From JAGWRA01 sp963711505 (lineage in GTDB: Bacteria > Acidobacteriota > Vicinamibacteria > Vicinamibacterales > CAVVIG01): DNA of 64,000 bases. Below, piece after piece: positions 61,581-64,000 of the stretch; the stretch's first letter is position 1, and the number at the start of each line of letters is the position of its first letter. Under the pieces are notes generated by a model that saw only the letters and a program-made list of their open reading frames with translations, had not been told where the DNA came from and ran no database searches. Where the stretch lies: positions 1 to 64,000 of the forward strand of contig CAVQEJ010000004.1 of assembly GCA_963711505.1 (NCBI GenBank), given 5' to 3'. Both the position numbers and the translations under genes were made by a program.

Positions 61581-61868
61581 ATGAGCGGCTATCTGATCGT
61601 CCAGGTGCAGGTGACGGATCCCGAACAGTACAAGAAGTACACCGCCGTGACGCCGGGCCTGGTGCAGCGGTTCGGCGGAAAGTTCATCGTGCGCGGCGGG
61701 CCCGTGGTGGCGCTGGAAGGCGAGCACGACGGCCGCCGCATGGTCGTCCTCGAGTTCCCGTCGGTCGAGCAGGCGACGGCGTTCTGGAACTCGCCGGAGT
61801 ACGCCGAGGCGAAGAAGCTGCGCGCGGACGCCGCCGTGGTGTCGTCGGTCGCGATCGCCGGTGTATAG
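61581..61868 (+). CDS. DUF1330 family protein
   Basis: This 95-residue protein with a ferredoxin-like alpha-beta fold starts MSGYLIVQVQVTDPEQYKKY. It contains RFGGKFIVRGG and MVVLEFPSVEQATAFWNSPE, both hallmark segments of DUF1330 (dimeric alpha/beta-barrel superfamily). Biochemical role unknown. GGGGAGAC precedes the ATG. It is a stand-alone gene. Confidence 0.9.
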   Translation: MSGYLIVQVQVTDPEQYKKYTAVTPGLVQRFGGKFIVRGGPVVALEGEHDGRRMVVLEFPSVEQATAFWNSPEYAEAKKLRADAAVVSSVAIAGV

Positions 61869-62138
61869 GCCGACGCGCCGGCCCTTCGGCGAACGCTCGG
61901 GGCGGAGCCCTGCGGCGTAACGCCGCGCACCGCGCGGCCGCCCCGCGACACGCTCGGGGCGCCCTGAGCCAGTCGAAGGGCGCGACCGGAACGGGTTGCG
62001 CGCGAGCGGCATGGGGCGTGGGGGCCCCATGAGCGCGCGCGCTTCGCGGGGTGCCGGGGCCCCGCAATCGAACAGAGCCGCTGTTGGCGCGAGCGAGTGA
62101 AGGGAGCCGGGGTTCGGGGCAGAGCCCCGACTGACTTG
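61869..62138. repeat. Repeat-unit relative and hairpin at 3' end of a minus-strand gene
   Basis: Bases ~62085-62131 read GCGAGCGAGTG-AAGGGAGCCGGGG-TTC-GGGGCAGAGCCCCG, closely related to the end of each tandem repeat unit at 62806-63112. CGGGGC AGA GCCCCG forms a hairpin just after the stop of the minus-strand gene at 62139, so it may serve as its terminator. The rest is GC-rich with short GGGGCCCC palindromes and no gene. Confidence 0.55.
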
Positions 62139-62609
62139 TCAGCCGGTGACGGACCGGCTGGACCCGTCGCGCCCGGGGGACGGCGCGTCGGTGCGCAGCT
62201 CGTGCAGCGCCTCGACGAGGGCGATGCGCGCGGCGAGGCCGTCGGCGCGCGCGCGCCAGTCCCGCTGCCGGTCGGCCGCCTCGATCCCCTGCTCCACCCG
62301 TCGCAGCAGCCCTTCCAGCCGATCGAGCAGCCGCACGTGGGCGAACGCCACGGCGGCCGCCTGCAGCTCCGGCACCGCCACCTCCAGCGTCCGCATCAGC
62401 GCCTGACAGCCGGCGCAGGCCCGATCGGGCGGACACAGCACCGTATCGGCGCCGGCGTGGCGGGCTCGTTCCATGATGCTGCGGACCCCATTGGTGTCGC
62501 ACCGCGTCTGGCTCTGGACGTCGACCGCGTGAAGCTCGTGGGCTGCCATGCGTGCCTGCATCTCTGACGGAATCGTGCGTCCGGCGCCGAAATCGGCCGG
62601 ACCGGCCAT
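62139..62609 (-). CDS. Hypothetical helical protein
   Basis: This is a frame of up to 156 residues; MQARMAAHELHAVDVQSQTR, an in-frame internal start, is a plausible N-terminus. The protein is mostly helical and charged (LLDRLEGLLRRVEQGIEAAD, WRARADGLAARIALVEALHE), with a Cys pair (PDRACAGCQALM). No family recognised. It is followed by a hairpin that resembles the one after the gene at 63121. Confidence 0.5.
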   Translation of the reverse strand: MAGPADFGAGRTIPSEMQARMAAHELHAVDVQSQTRCDTNGVRSIMERARHAGADTVLCPPDRACAGCQALMRTLEVAVPELQAAAVAFAHVRLLDRLEGLLRRVEQGIEAADRQRDWRARADGLAARIALVEALHELRTDAPSPGRDGSSRSVTG

Positions 62610-62805
62610 CGGCGTCGACGGCCGTCAAGCGGCGATTGCCGGACGATTGCACGGGTATGACGCCCGGTCCGCGCCCGGGCGACCGTCGCCGTGGAGATGG
62701 GCATCAAGACCGGTGCCAGATCAGTGAGCCGGCCGCCTTCGCGACCGGGTAGCGCCGGCGGTCGCTGCGGCGAGCTCCGCCGAAGTGCGAAGCACGCAGG
62801 CGAGG

Positions 62806-63112
62806 GTGTGGGGCGGCGCCCGGACAGCGTCACGGCGCGCACGGCGCGCCCGCGAACGGAACGGAGCGAGCCGCGATGGGCGAGCGAGTGCAGTGAGCCG
62901 GGGTGTGGGGCGGAGCCCGGACAGCGTCACGGCGCGCACGGCGCGCCCGCGAACGGAACGGAGCGAGCGGTGGGCGAGCGAGTGCAGTGAGCCGGGGTGT
63001 GGGGCGGAGCCCGGACAGCGTCACGGCGCGCACGGCGCGCCCGCGAACGGAACGGAGCGAGCCGCGCAGGGCGAGCGAGTGCAGTGAGCCGGGGTGTGGG
63101 GCGGAGCCCCAC
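62806..63112. repeat. Tandem repeat, 94-97 bp period, three units plus partial fourth
   Basis: Units start with GTGTGGGGCGG at 62806, 62903, 62997 and 63094, giving periods of 97, 94 and 97. Each unit contains CGGACAGCGTCACGGCGCGC, CGAACGGAACGGAGCGAGC and GCGAGCGAGTGCAGTGAGCC. The final partial unit ends as a 7-bp hairpin (GTGGGGC GGA GCCCCAC) eight bases from the stop of the minus-strand gene. The surrounding 62610-62805 holds no gene. Confidence 0.9.
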
Positions 63113-63120
63113 GTAAGTTG

Positions 63121-63873
63121 TTACGGACAGCCCGCTTTCGACGGGAGGATGAACCGCCGCACGCCCGTCGCGCGGTCGACGGTGATCTGCCCGAGCTCGG
63201 CGCAGACGGCGGACTGGGGAAGCGGCAGGTGCGACGGCACCATGCCTTCGTACTCGCGCGTCCAGAAGTGGACTTCGATGGCCGGCGCGTCGCCCTGCAG
63301 GCGATCGACGATCTGCCACAGGGCGTCGCCGAAGCCCGGCGATTCGTCGAGGACGACGAGGTACACCGAACCCTGCCGCGCCGCGACATGGTAGTCGGGC
63401 AGCGAGAGCGGGCGATCGTAGCCGCCGCGCGGTCTGAGGGCGGTCACGATCGACAGCACGAAGATGGCCACCAGGCCAACCGCCAGAAAGCGCAGCGGCC
63501 AGGGCGACGCGGGCCGGGCCGGTCCGCCGGGCCGGACGATCGGCACGTCGCGCGACGGACCGAGCGACTGCGGATCGAGTGCGTCGATGAAGCAGATGAG
63601 GTGGACGCCGAGCGGCAGCAGCAGGCTCACCAGCCCCATGGGCGCCGCGATGCGGAACAGGATGACCGAGACGACGTAGAGCGTCGCGGCCGCCGAGAAC
63701 CAGAGCAGACCGATGACGATCTGTCCGAGGTAGATCTGGCCGGTGCCGGGGATGATCAGGCTGCAGAAGGCGGCGAAGACGCGGTTCCGTCGCCGGGGCG
63801 AACCGGCTGGGGTGGGCGGGGTATCCGGAGCGACGTCCTGCATGAGCTCTCTCGACGTGCGGTACTCCTTCAC
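63121..63873 (-). CDS. TM2-like multi-pass membrane protein
   Basis: This is a 250-residue protein. A polar N-terminus precedes a hydrophobic pair with the TM2-type turn (FAAFCSLIIPGTGQIYLGQI, then GLLWF). A third helix (MGLVSLLLPLGVHLICFID) and a fourth (FLAVGLVAIFVLSIVTALRP) follow, then a soluble C-terminal domain (QGSVYLVVLDESPGFGDALW). The C-terminal domain reads S26-peptidase-like in part, but no catalytic pair is evident, so no function is assigned. A GTG start at 63873 is used; the ATG at 63843 is possible. Confidence 0.6.
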   Translation of the reverse strand: MKEYRTSRELMQDVAPDTPPTPAGSPRRRNRVFAAFCSLIIPGTGQIYLGQIVIGLLWFSAAATLYVVSVILFRIAAPMGLVSLLLPLGVHLICFIDALDPQSLGPSRDVPIVRPGGPARPASPWPLRFLAVGLVAIFVLSIVTALRPRGGYDRPLSLPDYHVAARQGSVYLVVLDESPGFGDALWQIVDRLQGDAPAIEVHFWTREYEGMVPSHLPLPQSAVCAELGQITVDRATGVRRFILPSKAGCP

Positions 63874-63882
63874 TATACAGGA

Positions 63883-63935
63883 CGGAAGACCGGAGACCGA
63901 AGACCGGAGACGGTCTCCAGTCTCCGGTCTCCAGT
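63883..63935. repeat. GAAGACCGGAGACC repeats forming an inverted repeat
   Basis: Short direct units (GACCGGAGACCGAAGACCGG) are followed by their inverse (GTCTCCAGTCTCCGGTCTCC). The tract can fold into a stem and lies just after the stop of the partial minus-strand gene, suggesting a terminator. The same word family occurs at 56107-56192. Confidence 0.6.
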
Positions 63936-63945
63936 CGTCAGTCCC

Positions 63946-64000
63946 TCAGGCGTATGCGTTGGCCACCGACAGATCCACGGTCTTCAGGAACTTCGGTGCC
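63946..64000 (-). CDS. C-terminal end of a gene entering from the right (partial)
   Basis: On the minus strand an open frame reads APKFLKTVDLSVANAYA and stops with TGA at 63946-63948. Only 17 codons are visible, too few to assign a family. Confidence 0.35.
   Translation of the reverse strand, partial: APKFLKTVDLSVANAYA

Noticed and set aside
62806..63112. CRISPR array
   Set aside because: The whole 94-97 bp unit is repeated, with no variable spacers and no cas genes.
63121..63873. Signal peptidase I
   Set aside because: Weak resemblance only in the C-terminal domain; no Ser-Lys catalytic pair in the expected context.

Overview
The window is high-GC, densely coding bacterial DNA. Several features suggest an Acidobacteriota (Vicinamibacterales-like) chromosome: an ADOP/MacB-type duplicated permease, a TonB-dependent receptor with an N-terminal carboxypeptidase-regulatory-like domain, a PAS/zinc-ribbon protein, and many small membrane proteins. 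This placement is inference. No rRNA or phylogenetic marker was tested.

Layout. (1) 1-4.7 kb: two tandem P-type (P3A-like) cation ATPases with DUF2934-like tails, the second coupled to a polyphosphate kinase 2 gene. (2) 4.8-15.2 kb: a complete N-type rotary ATPase operon (atpD-C-Q-R-B-E-F-A, an hpf-like ribosome hibernation gene, atpG). It sits between two direct copies of a segment carrying an outer-membrane beta-barrel gene and the first ~90 codons of a cyclic glucan synthase. The left copy is decayed. (3) 15-25.4 kb: a giant cyclic beta-1,2-glucan synthase and phosphoglucomutase. (4) 25.5-36 kb: small membrane or stress-type genes (PRC-barrel, YihY/BrkB, Thivi_2564-like, TPR, LecA-like), groES-groEL, and a 251-bp direct repeat around the PRC-barrel gene. 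(5) 36.3-39.2 kb: tRNA-Lys, two tRNA-Arg, and LigD. (6) 39.6-45.2 kb: treZ coupled to an apparent GlgE-maltokinase fusion. (7) 45.3-56.3 kb: a molybdopterin oxidoreductase, grpE, an ExeA-like AAA/SPOR protein, amtB with a good sigma-54 promoter match, a PAS-like protein, murJ, an ADOP permease and tRNA-His. (8) 56.4-64 kb: a TonB-dependent receptor, a LysR regulator, small proteins, and a 94-97 bp tandem repeat next to hairpin terminators.

The first 35 kb reads as a stress and energy island. It holds ion-pumping ATPases, polyphosphate-dependent nucleotide phosphorylation, ribosome hibernation, periplasmic osmoregulated glucan synthesis with its phosphoglucomutase, and an extra chaperonin set. 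The 40-45 kb block covers trehalose/alpha-glucan metabolism.

Caution: many otherwise well-conserved genes are split by single-base shifts. Nearly all the shifts I reconstructed need removal of one inserted base, which looks like insertion-biased long-read consensus error rather than biology. I therefore annotate such genes as frameshifted CDS. The left beta-barrel copy is different: it carries single-base deletions against its intact paralogue and is called a pseudogene.
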